From positions 124,001 to 188,000 of the forward strand of contig JAWPHD010001442.1 in assembly GCA_037043455.1 (NCBI GenBank): a stretch of DNA of 64,000 bases. Reading direction: 5' to 3'. This document shows positions 22,403-33,309 of this stretch, piece after piece. Both the position numbers and the translations under genes were made by a program. The first letter of the stretch is position 1. Each line of letters starts with the position of its first letter. This stretch comes from Cyrtodaria siliqua. Lineage: Eukaryota > Mollusca > Bivalvia > Adapedonta > Hiatellidae. Below the pieces are notes generated by a model. The model saw nothing but the letters and a program-made list of their open reading frames with translations. It ran no database searches and was not told the DNA's origin.

Positions 22403-24214
22403 AATGGTGTTTCATGGCTGTCGACAGATAAATAGGTTATATTTTGCACAAAAATCGACGAAAGATGAAGAAGTGAAATAGTAATTTAGAAAACGACGTG
22501 AAAATGGGCTGATTATACTGTGTTCTAAGTGTTAGCACTAACATATCAATAATGTAGCTTTCGACATGCAACATTAAACAATATCGTATGACATATCATA
22601 ATTATATTCAACATTAATATCATTACGTGGCCGGAATTTTCTGTCATAAACCGTCTAACACGGGGTATGAAATAAAACCTTAATTTCGGTTTAAAAACCT
22701 GCATATTGTAAAATTAAAACATTTAACTTATAATTTTAGACAGGTTATCGATTTTTGTTTCAATAAACATGTTTTTATGTATGTTTATATTGTCGAAAAT
22801 GTACATTGTAAAACTGACTAATATAAGCTTCCTCCATATATAATGGACCAAATTAAACATCCCTCACACTAGTGTGTGTGTAATGTTGTTCAAAGGTGTG
22901 AAGGAGTCCACGCGCCGCTCCGTCACGCTTCCAATTACTTGTGGCCCTGAGACATGTTGGTCAATCATATTGTTTAAATGCAAAGAGATACGCCCTTTTA
23001 TTTAATTAGCCAATCACAATAAAGGAAATGAAAAATAAAATGAAATGTGTTTAAATCAAATATAATTATTTCGCCATAATTTATTGACGTATACTAACCT
23101 ATCGGAATCGGTGAAAGTTAAATAATTTAACTAGCTAGAAGAAATGTTAAATAAAATTATCATATTAGAAGTTGTGTGCTTTTTCATACTTAATGACGAC
23201 AATATATGCGTATTTCGAAATATTTAATTCATAGTTGGAAATGCTAAAAAAAATTAGTTCGCGGTGTATTCGGCTTCTTTTTTTGTTGTGTTTTTTTTTT
23301 ACATATTTGCAAATTATTATTATTATTACTTATTATAATGTTAACCTATAACAACGCTAAAGAATAAAACACAACTGTGATAAAGCGAAAAGAAGTTCAA
23401 TTAATTGTTCAACTCCGTTTTCGCTTCTTGGAGAACATGTGGGAAACGAAGGCCTGGCCTAAATTATAACAGATATTTCCACAATAAACACATATTTCAA
23501 AACATGTTTTACTGAAAAAAGAAATGGTTACATGTCTAAAACTATCACTTAAATCTATTTTTTTCTTTCTTTTTTTTATATCAGATTAACGCATGAAAAA
23601 GACACACAAGCAATAAGTGGTTTATAAAAAGGGCGCACGAGCGTTTTCAAAAAAATTCATATATTAAAGTTTGCATTATTCTTTCCTTTCTATGATATTC
23701 TTAGTCGAGGTTGTGTGAAGACAATCTAAATATGCCGAGATTTATTTTCATTGTTTTCTCTTCATCGATATCTAAATAATGTTGCAAGTCAAAGTGGCGT
23801 TTTAAAATTGATTATATCTATACCAACTTGTTTTATTCATGAAAAGCCAATGAAAGAGTGATTTTCGATTCAAATAATGTACTTTTAATAAAGTGCATTG
23901 TCATGCAACCTCGTTTGAAATAATTAAAAAAAAGTTCAATTGAATTTTCTTAAAAATTATGGAACCTGGAAAGTATTGTTGAAGTTAAGGACTTCAAATT
24001 GTTTTGTAAATAATTAAGTTGATGTTAATCATACGCGATACTTAACTGTAAATTTTCTGTTCGTCGCAGATGGGTGAAGCAAAATAAGCATCTTATAATG
24101 ATATATAACTAGGTTTAAAATTAGCATCTTCCTATACACATCATAACACAAATTCTTAATTTGCACAAAATATTCTCAAATTGTGCAAAGAGACCCTTAA
24201 TGCGTGGTATATAT
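22403..24214. other. AT-rich non-coding DNA
   Basis: Very AT-rich sequence with frequent homopolymers. No gene, RNA gene or clear repeat family was recognised before the subterminal motifs of the 7.94-kb element begin near 24215. Confidence 0.6.
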
Positions 24215-24299
24215 ATATTTAACCCCTTGCGCAATTCCGGAATAGTCCTGCGCAATTCCGGAATCGTTGCGCATTTTATGAATTCTTACTTTGCGTAGA

Positions 24300-24468
24300 A
24301 CATATACATAGTATATATTGCTACCATATCGTCCCTTATTTGTAGATAGTTTTATCTTTATACGTTTACATTATTTTTAATTACTTCTTCATTCCTTCAT
24401 GTTTTTACGCGCAATATGACCTATTTATGTGTCGACGTGCCGTAAAACACCATTCATTCATTCATTCA
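24300..24468 (+). mobile_element. LINE copy B, 3' end after the nested element
   Basis: The sequence resumes the LINE 3' UTR at CATATACATAGTATATATTG and continues through GTGTCGACGTG to the (ATTC)n tail at about 24451-24468. The host sequence after the tail (24469-24525) matches the DNA after the tails of LINEs A and C, so all three LINE copies sit at the same ancestral site. Confidence 0.9.
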
Positions 24469-24641
24469 ATAATTATCGAACTTAAACATAACAGTCAATG
24501 TATACATATGTGACAATCCCAAATAACGGTCCTGGCATTGACACAACCGATAAGGTATAATGATTGTATGAAATGGTTGATAAACAATATGCTGTTATTA
24601 AAACAATATCATCAACATGCAATAATATGTTAACCTTTAGG

Positions 24642-24833
24642 GACCAGGCAATATTTATCGGGGGGTTGGGACCGGTGCAAATAAAAATGTAATATAAAAA
24701 AAAACTGTACGTCCCATGGCAAGCAAACGAAAAAAAGGTACCGTCCCATGGTTTGTCGCGACAAAAAAAGTACCTGTCCCATGCCATTTTGCACCATTCC
24801 CAATGCCCAGATAAATATTGCCAGTGCCTGGTC
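24642..24833. mobile_element. 192-bp MITE with GACCAGGCA termini
   Basis: Terminal inverted repeats GACCAGGCAATATTTATC at the left and GATAAATATTGCC plus AGTGCCTGGTC at the right, with TTGGGACCGGTGCAAA paired to TTTTGCACCATTCCCAA inside. The middle holds TTTGTCGCGACAAA, a small perfect palindrome. A related copy in the same orientation ends at 27827. Confidence 0.8.
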
Positions 24834-25607
24834 AATAAGCACCCTCCTTACCAAATGAGGTTTGCTGCAAGCTTGCAGCGAACAGTTTTGTTCACCATAA
24901 TAATTCTTAATTGTTCGCCATTGTTCGCCACTAGCGGTAATCTTTGGCGAATTTGCCGCAAACACGCCAAAAAGCTATACATTCGCCAGAAACATTTATT
25001 TATTTGGAACGTTCACCATAACATCACCACAAAACTTATTTGCATGTTTTTTTGTTTGCCACAACATTGCGACAAATTTTACCAATTCGATTTCTTTTTT
25101 ATTGCACGCTGTAACATCTCCACAATCTTTTAAATTCAAATTTGCCATTTCTTTATTCATAGAATATCACGACAAACCAGACTTTTCCATTCTGATCTGC
25201 AGTATCTGAAGACTCTGTTAGCCAAAACATCATCGCAAAACTTAGACTTTATACAGAATTTTATTATTTCAAGTTATTTACTACTAAAGTGAAATTTGCA
25301 TTTTATGTCAAAGGACGTACCACTTGAACAAGTAATTTAGACCAAGTGTATTTTTTTTTCGTGGAACCTTATTTCTAAACATTTATTTAATTGTGTTCAT
25401 TGCAAGAACATTTTTAAATACCAAACACCATGATAACTCCAGCATTTAAAACCTGAACAATTAAAATTGTATCCCAAGTGCAAAAACAATAAGACCAGTA
25501 TGACCTCAATAGGTAGATGTGTGTATATATACGTTTGTCTAGGGTCTGGTGCTGATTCTTAGATATCCAGGTGCCTATTGGACTGCTACAGTTAGTGACA
25601 TGTCCAT

Positions 25608-27006
25608 GGAAATGGGAGTAATGCAGAAATGACAGCGTTCGACATCTTCATAAAAATGGGAGTAATGCAGAAATGACTGCACTCGACATCTCCATGAAAA
25701 TGGGAGTAATGCAGAAATGACAGTGTTCGACATCTTCATAAAAATGGGAGTAATGCAGAAATGACCGCGCTCGACATCTCCATGAAAATGGGAGTAATGC
25801 AGAAATGACAGCGTTCGACATCTTCATAAAAATAGGAGTAATGCAGAAATGACCGCGCTCGACATCTCCATCAAAAAGTGAGTAATGCAAAAATGACAGC
25901 GTTCGACATCTTCATAAAAATAGGAGTAATGCAGAAATGACCGCGCTCGACATCTCCATGAAAATGTGAGTAATGCAAAAATGACAGTGTTCGACATCTT
26001 CATAAAAATAGGAGTAATGCAGAAATGACCGCGCTCGACATCTCCATGAAAATGTGAGTAATGCAAAAATGACAGTGTTCGACATCTTCATAAAAATGTG
26101 AGTAATGCAGAAATGACTGCACTCGACATCTCCATGAAAATGTGAGTAATGCAGAAATGAAAGCGCTCGACATCTCCATGAAAATGGGAGTAATGCAAAA
26201 ATGAGAGTGTTCGACATCTTCATAAAAATGGGAGTAATGCAGAAATGACTGCACTCGACATCTCCATGAAAATGTGAGTAATGCAGAAATGAAAGCGCTC
26301 GACATCTCCATGAAAATGGGAGTAATGCAAAAATGACAGTGTTCGACATCTTCATAAAAATGGGAGTAATGCAGAAATGACTGCACTCGACATCTCCATG
26401 AAAATTGGAGTAATGCAAAAATGACCGTACTCAACAGCGTTCGATATTTCCATGAAAGTGAGAGTAATGCAGATATGACAGTGCTCAACATCTCCATGCA
26501 AATGGGAGTAATGTAGGAATGACATCCCTCAACATCTCCATGCAAATGGGAGTAATGTATGAATAACAGCACTCGACATCTCCATTAAAATGGGAGTAAT
26601 GCGGAATGACAGCGCTCAACATCTCCATGAAAATGAGAGTAATGCAGAAATGACAGTGCTCGACATCTTCATGAAAATGGGGGTAATGTAGGAATGACAG
26701 CACTCGACATCTCTATGAAAATGGGAGTAATGCGGAATGACAGCGCTCAACATCTCCATGAAAATGAGAATAATGTAGGAATGACAGCACTCGACATCTC
26801 CATTAAAATAGGAGTAATGCGGAATGACAGCGCTCAACATCTCCATGAAAATGAGAGTAATGAATTTCCATGAAAATGGGAGTAATGCAGAAATGACTGC
26901 ATTCGACATATCCATGAAATTTGGAGTAAGGCAGAAATGACAGTACTCAACAGCGCTCGATATCTCCATGAAAATGAGAGTAATGTAGAAATGACAGTGC
27001 TCGACA
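25608..27006. repeat. 44-bp minisatellite with 88-bp dimer structure
   Basis: About 31 tandem 44-bp units with the core AAAATGGGAGTAATGCAGAA then GACATCTCCATG or GACATCTTCATA. The two unit types largely alternate, giving an 88-bp higher-order period in the 25.6-26.4 kb part. The rest is more degenerate. Minus-strand open frames of up to 190 codons arise from the lack of stops in the unit and are not evidence for a gene. Confidence 0.93.
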
Positions 27007-27224
27007 TATACTTTAAATCGAGAGCATTTATTTAAATAGTGTCGATTTATTATTTAAATCGTGTCAATTTATTTAAATATGGTGCAGTCCATTTTAAATA
27101 GTAAAAAAAACAAAATGTTTTCGAACTAAAAATTATTTTTTTTAAAAACCGCGCACCATTGTTCTATTTCATAATTTCACTCCATTATTTATTTTGAAAA
27201 ACATCACCAGAACATTGCAGAGAA

Positions 27225-27530
27225 TTTTTTTTATGCAAATGAAGTTTGCTGCAAAGTTGTTTACTATGTAAATGAGGTCAGCGGCAAAGTATCAGCAAAT
27301 ATCGCCAAAACATCGCCAGAAGATTACAGCTAAAAGTGTTATGCAAATGAGGTGTGCTGAGAAGTTGCTGCACACTTTTACTATGCAAATGAGGTCTGCG
27401 GCAAAGTTGCCGTGAACATCACCAGAACCGCATTTGCATATGTGTTTGCTGCAACTTTGCCGCATACTTCATTTGCATGGTAAAAGTGTACCGCAACTTC
27501 GCCGCAAAGTTGCAGCAAACAGTCGCTAGA
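27225..27530. repeat. ATGCAAAT-rich repeat cluster in both orientations
   Basis: At least three forward copies (about 27234, 27342, 27384) of TATGCAAATGARGTYTGC and two reverse copies (about 27429, 27467, ATTTGCAT) are interleaved with GCTGCAAAGTTGC motifs. A diverged relative is at 24848. ATGCAAAT is the classic POU/Oct octamer, but here it is part of a repeat unit. Confidence 0.7.
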
Positions 27531-27619
27531 AGCCTATATTTTTGGTAAGGGGACCTTTTATGGTCTAAGATCACTGCTTCAATATTTGTAAATGTTTAAA
27601 GTTTGTTGTTGTTGTTGTG

Positions 27620-27627
27620 TTGTTTTT

Positions 27628-27662
<35 letters not shown>

Positions 27663-27827
27663 AGAGGAAGAATTTTGACTTTAAAAAAGTGTACGTCAAA
27701 TGGCAAGCTAGCGGAAAAAAAGTATCGTCCCATGATTTGTTGCGACAAAAAAGTACCTGTCCCGACAAAAAAGTACCTGTCCCATGCCATTTTGCACCGG
27801 TCCCAACCCCCAAAAAATATTGCCTAC
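27620..27827. mobile_element. MITE related to 24642-24833, with 32-G run
   Basis: The right part matches the first MITE in the same orientation: GTGTACGTC, TTTGTTGCGACAAAAAAGTA (partly duplicated), TTTTGCACCGGTCCCAACCC and AATATTGCCTAC. The left end is replaced by TTTTTTTG followed by 32 G residues (27630-27661), plausibly an expansion of the TTTTTTGGGGG of the normal terminus. Confidence 0.65.
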
Positions 27828-27828
27828 G

Positions 27829-28450
27829 AGAGAAACACATTAAATAGAAAAATAGACAATGAAAACCAATGTGTATCTTCAAATTATGTTAAGTGTATAA
27901 CTTCATCCTTGAATGGTTTATTAAAACGTATTATACAACTACCCATGCATAGTTCAACGAACACTACGAATCCGTGTCAAATAATCAGACGGTATTAAAG
28001 GTATAAACGACAATGTTCCCGGTGTGTTTTTCCACGGTTCGCTAAAACATCTGCAAAAGTAAGAAATGTAACCATTGTTTTGAAAAAATAGGTACACCAT
28101 GTATACGTATAATATACAATAATCTGACTGTTGGACCATTATTTAGTAGTTAAAAACGGCGTCAGGTTAGATTTGGTAAATTTAAACTCATAGTTTGCGT
28201 TAACAATACACTGACTTCGTTAATTAAGACTGATGGAGAGTAGATAAAATCGAAATAAGTGTCTAACATTTAAAAGAACTTGTCACAGCGAGTAATTCCC
28301 AAATGTCATGAATATGTTACCTTAAAAGAAATACAATAACAATTAATCAGAATCAACTTCAACTAAATGATATTGGTGGGAAAAACATCTCGATTGTCAT
28401 GAGTCCCTTTAATACGTTTTTGTCATTTAACAGAGTGATTTAGATCAAAG
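27829..28450 (+). promoter_or_regulatory. Upstream region of TLR B
   Basis: Conserved with 8048-8653 and 51383-52004. The candidate splice acceptor TTTTTGTCATTTAACAG is preserved just before the start codon. The more distal 5' part is displaced to 24469-24525 by the 3.3-kb insertion, so any regulatory elements spanning that junction are separated. Confidence 0.5.
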
Positions 28451-30787
28451 ATGGCTGCTTCAAGTGTAAGACTGTTTACTAATATTGTTACAGTTACCGG
28501 CATTTTTATTTTGATTTGTTTGGGATTTACGCTGGTGGATTGTGGAACGGACTGTTTGAACATTCCTGAAGATTGTCATTGTAATGGTTCTGTCGACGGT
28601 GTCAACATGTACTGCAATAGTGACAGAACGTTTGATTTTAATTCAGATTATCTGACCAATATTTCTCATCTATTTATAACCGGGAAGAGATCGCTATCGG
28701 GATTAAAAAGCGCAAACGCGTCATTCCGAAGTTGCAGACGCTTGATGTTACTGGTCATAGTGAAAATATTAAAATACAAAATATTGTTTTGAAGAATTTC
28801 CCAAACATCCAATGGCTTAGATTTCATCATTGCAGCATAGTAGACATAGAAGAAGGCGCGTTTCGATCACTGAACTCATTGGTCAAACTGGAAATTTCGG
28901 GCAACAGTTATTTAAGTTTGGAATCGTTAACGAACGGCCTTAGTGGACTGAATGCCTCGGGATTAGAACTTTTCAACATAAGTGGAAGTCATAACGCAGA
29001 GGTATGCCTCTAAATGGGACTATACCAGCTGAAATGTTCAATTCATTGTCACACACACGTCGTTGAAGGTTCTGGATGTCAGCTGGACAAGACTTTTTAC
29101 ACTTGCAGCTTCTCCTTTTCTGATTCCACATATAGAAACTATAATATTGTCTGGAACTCCGATTTTGGGCATGTCAGAATGTATTGGCACTCTCGCTGGA
29201 CTAAACAATCTAACTACGTTCATTCTCGACCACTGGCCTTACATTCCAAGGGGGTACAACAGCATTCGCCATCTTAAAACTCCAACTGATTTATTAAAGA
29301 GAGATGTTAACATAGCCTGTGAACCGTTTCAATATTTATCTGAACGTGGATGTTTAGTAGTCGGTCCTTCGTTAAGAACGATACAGATTCGATCCATGGA
29401 TGGGGATAGCGTCTTTGCAGATTTTAGCAAAGGTGTATGTTTTGAAGAAAATAATATAGTGAACCACATTGCATCCCATATGATAATGTCGACAACATTT
29501 GGATCGTTTCTCGGATATCACAAACTAAAGGTTCTGGACCTTGAATATCCAGTTATGAAACATGATGATGCAGCGATTCGTTTTGATGCATTTTATGATA
29601 TGCCATCTCTCGAGCTTCTTTTGCTTGCTGGAACTTATCTGAACAGACTAAATCTTACGGATTTGATGATTTGTTTCAAAGAATCCAAAATTAACAAAAA
29701 TAGATATTTCTGAAAACAATTTGAACACATTACGTACGAAATGTTCGTTCATAATCCATTGCTTGAGATTATAAATGTATCCAGTAACAGATTAACAGAG
29801 TTCCTTGTAGATTTGTCAAATAACAGTCACATTAAAAGTATTGACTTACGCCAGAACAATCTCATAACAATAACTCAATATATGATAGACGTGTTCAACC
29901 GTCTGGATCATGTTATTGCTCTATATCCATCAGGGAATGTTTTCATCTGCGACTGTACTATTGTTTCTTTGCAAACTTCCATTAACATTGAAGCCACGTT
30001 CTACTGCGAATACAAGGGAGAACTAAAGTTAATTAAAACCAATTCTACTGATTCGGATGACTCGATGATTGACTGTGAAAGCAACCCACCTGGCGGCAAT
30101 GTTACTGATAGTAGAATCATAGTTGGTATTACAATCGGGGTTTCGCTACTGTTTTTGTTGACGTTAGGTGTTATAATTGTGATTTGTTTAAGGCGATTAC
30201 GAACAAAGAACAGACAACGTAACCACGAGAATGACAATCAAGCAAACTATGCAGTTAATATAAACGATATAACGTTAATCACTACACCAGAGAAGAACAA
30301 TGTCAAACTACGAAATCCAAAGTTCGTTGCATTTCTCGCATACAGTTACGCCGATACAAGCTTCGTTTTTAACAAAATATACCGAAAATTGAACGAAAAA
30401 CTAAAATCGTCTTTACCGGATAGTAGCCCTGATTCCCTGATTCTCGTTCATGACAAACATTTTTTGTCAGGTAGCGATATAGACGAAATTATAGAAACTG
30501 CTATTGTACAAAGTTATGTGACTATCGCTGTTATATCAGAGAGTTTTCTTAAGAGCCATTGGTGTCATTTTGAGGTAAAATTGGCACACATATCTCACGT
30601 GCCAATAATACCGCTTTTCATATCGAAATGTGATCCGGATTCGTTCAAAGGCGAGTTAAAACTCATGTATCATAGCAAGGTAAGGCTACTCTGGCCAACT
30701 AAGATAGACCACTCTGATCCTGACTATGTGTCTGTTGAAGAGCAAGAAGACCAATTAATTGACGTTTTAAAACCGCCAGTGTGCTAG
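28451..30787 (+). pseudogene. Toll-like receptor B, frameshifted copy
   Basis: Start, signal peptide, LRRs, LRRCT, membrane helix and TIR are all recognisable and nearly identical to TLRs A and C, but small indels break the frame: loss of one T near 28724, one base near 29001, a 2-bp gain near 29058, and losses near 29664, 29675 and 29733. The first three cancel out and the last three restore the frame, so long stretches (29063-29713, 29741-30787) stay readable. The TIR is intact except that the BB-loop Pro is Ser (LSGSD at about 30474-30485). An extra A near 30770 changes the tail to LKPPVC-stop. Most indels are in short homopolymers, so a sequencing or assembly error in a functional gene is a real alternative. 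Confidence 0.82.
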
Positions 30788-30829
30788 CCTACGTGGCTCA
30801 GCAAGTGCGCTAGCCCATGTGGCTCAGCA
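30779..30829 (+). repeat. 26-bp VNTR, unit B (2 units)
   Basis: Only two units of the repeat found 13-fold at 10989 and 10-fold at 54343. Because of the upstream one-base shift the stop TAG falls already in unit 1. Confidence 0.93.
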
Positions 30830-31927
30830 TCCTGTGAAAAACCCGTAGAATAGTGAACCGAACCGCATATGTATGTGTGTTTGTATATTTTGATTTAGGC
30901 GATTTTCATTGTATGTATGTGTATTTAAGTGTATGCATATATGTGTATGCATATGTATGTATGAGCATAGCTATGCGTACGTGTGTGTATCAGTGTATGT
31001 TTGCGTATGGTATCCGATGATGACACCTACTGTACTTGTAATATATTTACTTTGTCAAACACTATTGCACTAAGTATAATTGTGCATATGCTACATGTTA
31101 GTTCTATTTGATATTTGAATCTCCCTCATATGTTGTTTGTTGATTACACTGTGCCCCTTGCTTTGTAAAACTGTAGACAACACTTGTTTATACACATACC
31201 TATGAACTAGAACACAGGTGTGCGTATGATGTCTTAACTACGATAATCAAGGAACATTGAATCCTGCAGTAGCAACTAATATACTGAGCAAAATAAATTT
31301 AGCACAAAAAATGCATGTTATTTCCATAGGCGAGATACAGAGCCGTGAATGTTCGGGGTCAATGGTAAAATGACATAGATATTACCAATAATAATGCTAC
31401 AAAGTCATTTGTAAACAAAGTCGGTAATAAAAATAAAGCAAATATGATGGGAACATACTTTTATAGGCTCTCGAAAATCGTTCTCGTTTCCATGAAAAGG
31501 GAGGTAATTTTAAAATTACGAAATTTAAAACTTTTTTTTTGTTTTGAAAATAACAATCGTCTGTGAACACATTTCAGCATTTTTTCAACAATGACAGAAT
31601 GGGCAATTGTTGCCAACGCCAAACATAAACTTTGTTCAAAGCAATATGTTTGTATAACTAACAAAGTTGTTTTTATCATATCGGAGTAACTCTGATACTT
31701 CGCTTAGAAAATAATAAAATAACCCATTTTTTTGAAAATCACATCCTTTCCTAGCATTTATAATATCTTTAAACAATTATATCAATTTTCATATGTATAA
31801 TGTATGTCCCTAAAATGTCGTGCTAAACTTTTTGTGTTCAGTGTATGTGTAAGTTACTAACTGCTTACATTAGCACTGGGTATATTTAGACTTTCCTCGC
31901 ACAATTTAGCCATTGGAAATGGTATAT

Positions 31928-32381
31928 GGTATACACCACTATTGCATTTCCCATAAGCCTCCATTATAGCCTTTTGGCCTACAAAACCTATTCCTATAAC
32001 CGAACGGATGATATAACCTAACCTTTTTTTTAAAGAATTATCTTAGAGACGCTCAAAAATGACCAGCACATTGGGGATAATCTGATGCTTTCAGCCTCTA
32101 ATATTTCTCTCAAGGTGGGGACCCCAAAAATGGCAGTAAAGAAATTTTACCTTTTGCAAATATGCTCTCATTACAATTGTATCCCTAAAAATGCAAATTT
32201 CAGTCAACATATCCTAAATCAACATGTTTTATGATGAAAATATAATATGTTGATGTTTTATGGGGGTTTGTTATGATTTGGGTATTTTAATCCAATCAGA
32301 ATCTATCTTACAATCTGACTATATGCCCTAATAATTTTTTTCAACCAATCAGAAGGCCTAAATCAATAGTGGTATCTGACC
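31928..32381. mobile_element. Ancestral MITE, unit B copy
   Basis: Same element as 12403-12861, with CACCACTATTGCATTT at the left and AATAGTGGTATCTGACC at the right. The left terminus is slightly altered (GGTATACACC). Confidence 0.65.
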
Positions 32382-32795
32382 AGAGATATTAATATCCCGC
32401 ATGAAAAAAGGAAAGGTATACAATGTATCCAAAATATCGTAGACAACAAATACTATTTCTTGCTTGTATGTCCAGTTTAAGACTTAAGACAGAACTATTT
32501 TGAACGCTACTTCTTTTGCAGATGGCCAACGATGAACAAATTTAATGCTTTAATGTCTAATAACTCGAACATAACAAGTATTAACTTGTCAAAATAAGTT
32601 TATTATACATTTAAACTTCGAAATGAAACGCAAGTTTCAACCCGTTTTCCATTAAAAAGCTATAACGCTTCTCTGTAAGCTTCGATGTAGATTTTGTAAA
32701 CCGTGTTTTTTTCTTCTTAGTTTGTCATATTGTGTTTGATGTTCTCACTGTGCTGTATATGCATATAGTGTGTAGGCTATACACGTTATACTGAA

Positions 32796-33309
32796 TCACA
32801 GACCTAATAATAAACAGATTGGACACTACAAAAATTGTCTAAATTTCACGTGGCACAGTGCGAATATTTCACAAAATATTTCCTAAATTTAAACACACAT
32901 ATCATAAAGAGTTTTATAGATAGAAGTTTCAATCAAGCCAAATCCCATCACAAATTTCATTTTCTTTCCAATGGTAGTATATTGCTTTCTCTGACATTTA
33001 GATAAAATAATAAAGTGTTTGACGAAAACTTGGACTATGTCAAAACCTTGATTTTTAAGAGAAAATCAAAAAATGATGACATTTTTAACTTTAAACATCT
33101 TTTTATACAATTTCTTATTTTGAAAATAATCGTAAATTATTATAATGCCATTTTGCTATTCACTATGAATCTTTTGAATGTATTCTCATCAAAATCAGTG
33201 AATAATTGAGAGAGAATATAGAAGGAAAATTTAAGGTGCCACGTGATATTTTGGTTACTTTATTGGTTAAGACAGGAAGTTTCCTATCTGTTTATTAATA
33301 TGTCTGTGA
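32796..33309. mobile_element. 514-bp MITE specific to unit B, CTGAA target duplication
   Basis: Starts TCACAGACCTAATAATAAAC and ends TTATTAATATGTCTGTGA. Terminal inverted repeats of about 28 bp have few mismatches. CTGAA at 32791-32795 and 33310-33314 is a 5-bp target duplication. Units A and C have the uninterrupted site ACTGAATGTATAATGC. No coding frame. Superfamily not assigned. Confidence 0.88.

Larger units (their letters stand above)
16361..24299. mobile_element. 7.94-kb nested element with matching ends and 10-bp target duplication
   Basis: LINE copy B is split precisely here. ACATATACAT stands at 16351-16360 and again at 24300-24309, a 10-bp target-site duplication. The inserted block begins GTTATGCGCAAAATAAGAAT and ends ATTCTTACTTTGCGTAGA, imperfect inverted ends sharing about 16 positions (GCAAARTAAGAAT core). 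Subterminal GCGCAATTCCGGAATAGTCC-type motifs occur near both ends (16388-16560, 24228-24285). No transposase or other convincing gene was seen inside. The contents are minisatellites, foldbacks, a 35-C run and AT-rich DNA. A 9-10 bp duplication fits MULE-like elements, but this is only an inference. Confidence 0.72.
24526..27828. mobile_element. 3.3-kb composite repeat insertion between LINE B and TLR B
   Basis: Units A and C have only about 25-30 bp here. The block has MITEs at both ends (24642-24833 and about 27620-27827), an interior with inverted TCCTTACCAAA (about 24844) and TTTGGTAAGGGGA (about 27541), a 44-bp minisatellite, and repeats rich in ATGCAAAT. No coding gene was recognised. 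It may be one non-autonomous element or several nested ones. Confidence 0.6.

Noticed and set aside
22084..22481. Arg/Ser/Phe and Asn/Glu/Arg repeat proteins
   Set aside because: Direct translation of tetranucleotide microsatellites in several frames on both strands.
25648..26969. Minus-strand open frames of 80-190 codons over the 44-bp array
   Set aside because: The unit lacks minus-strand stops in all frames and its length is not a multiple of 3, so the frames are repeat artefacts.
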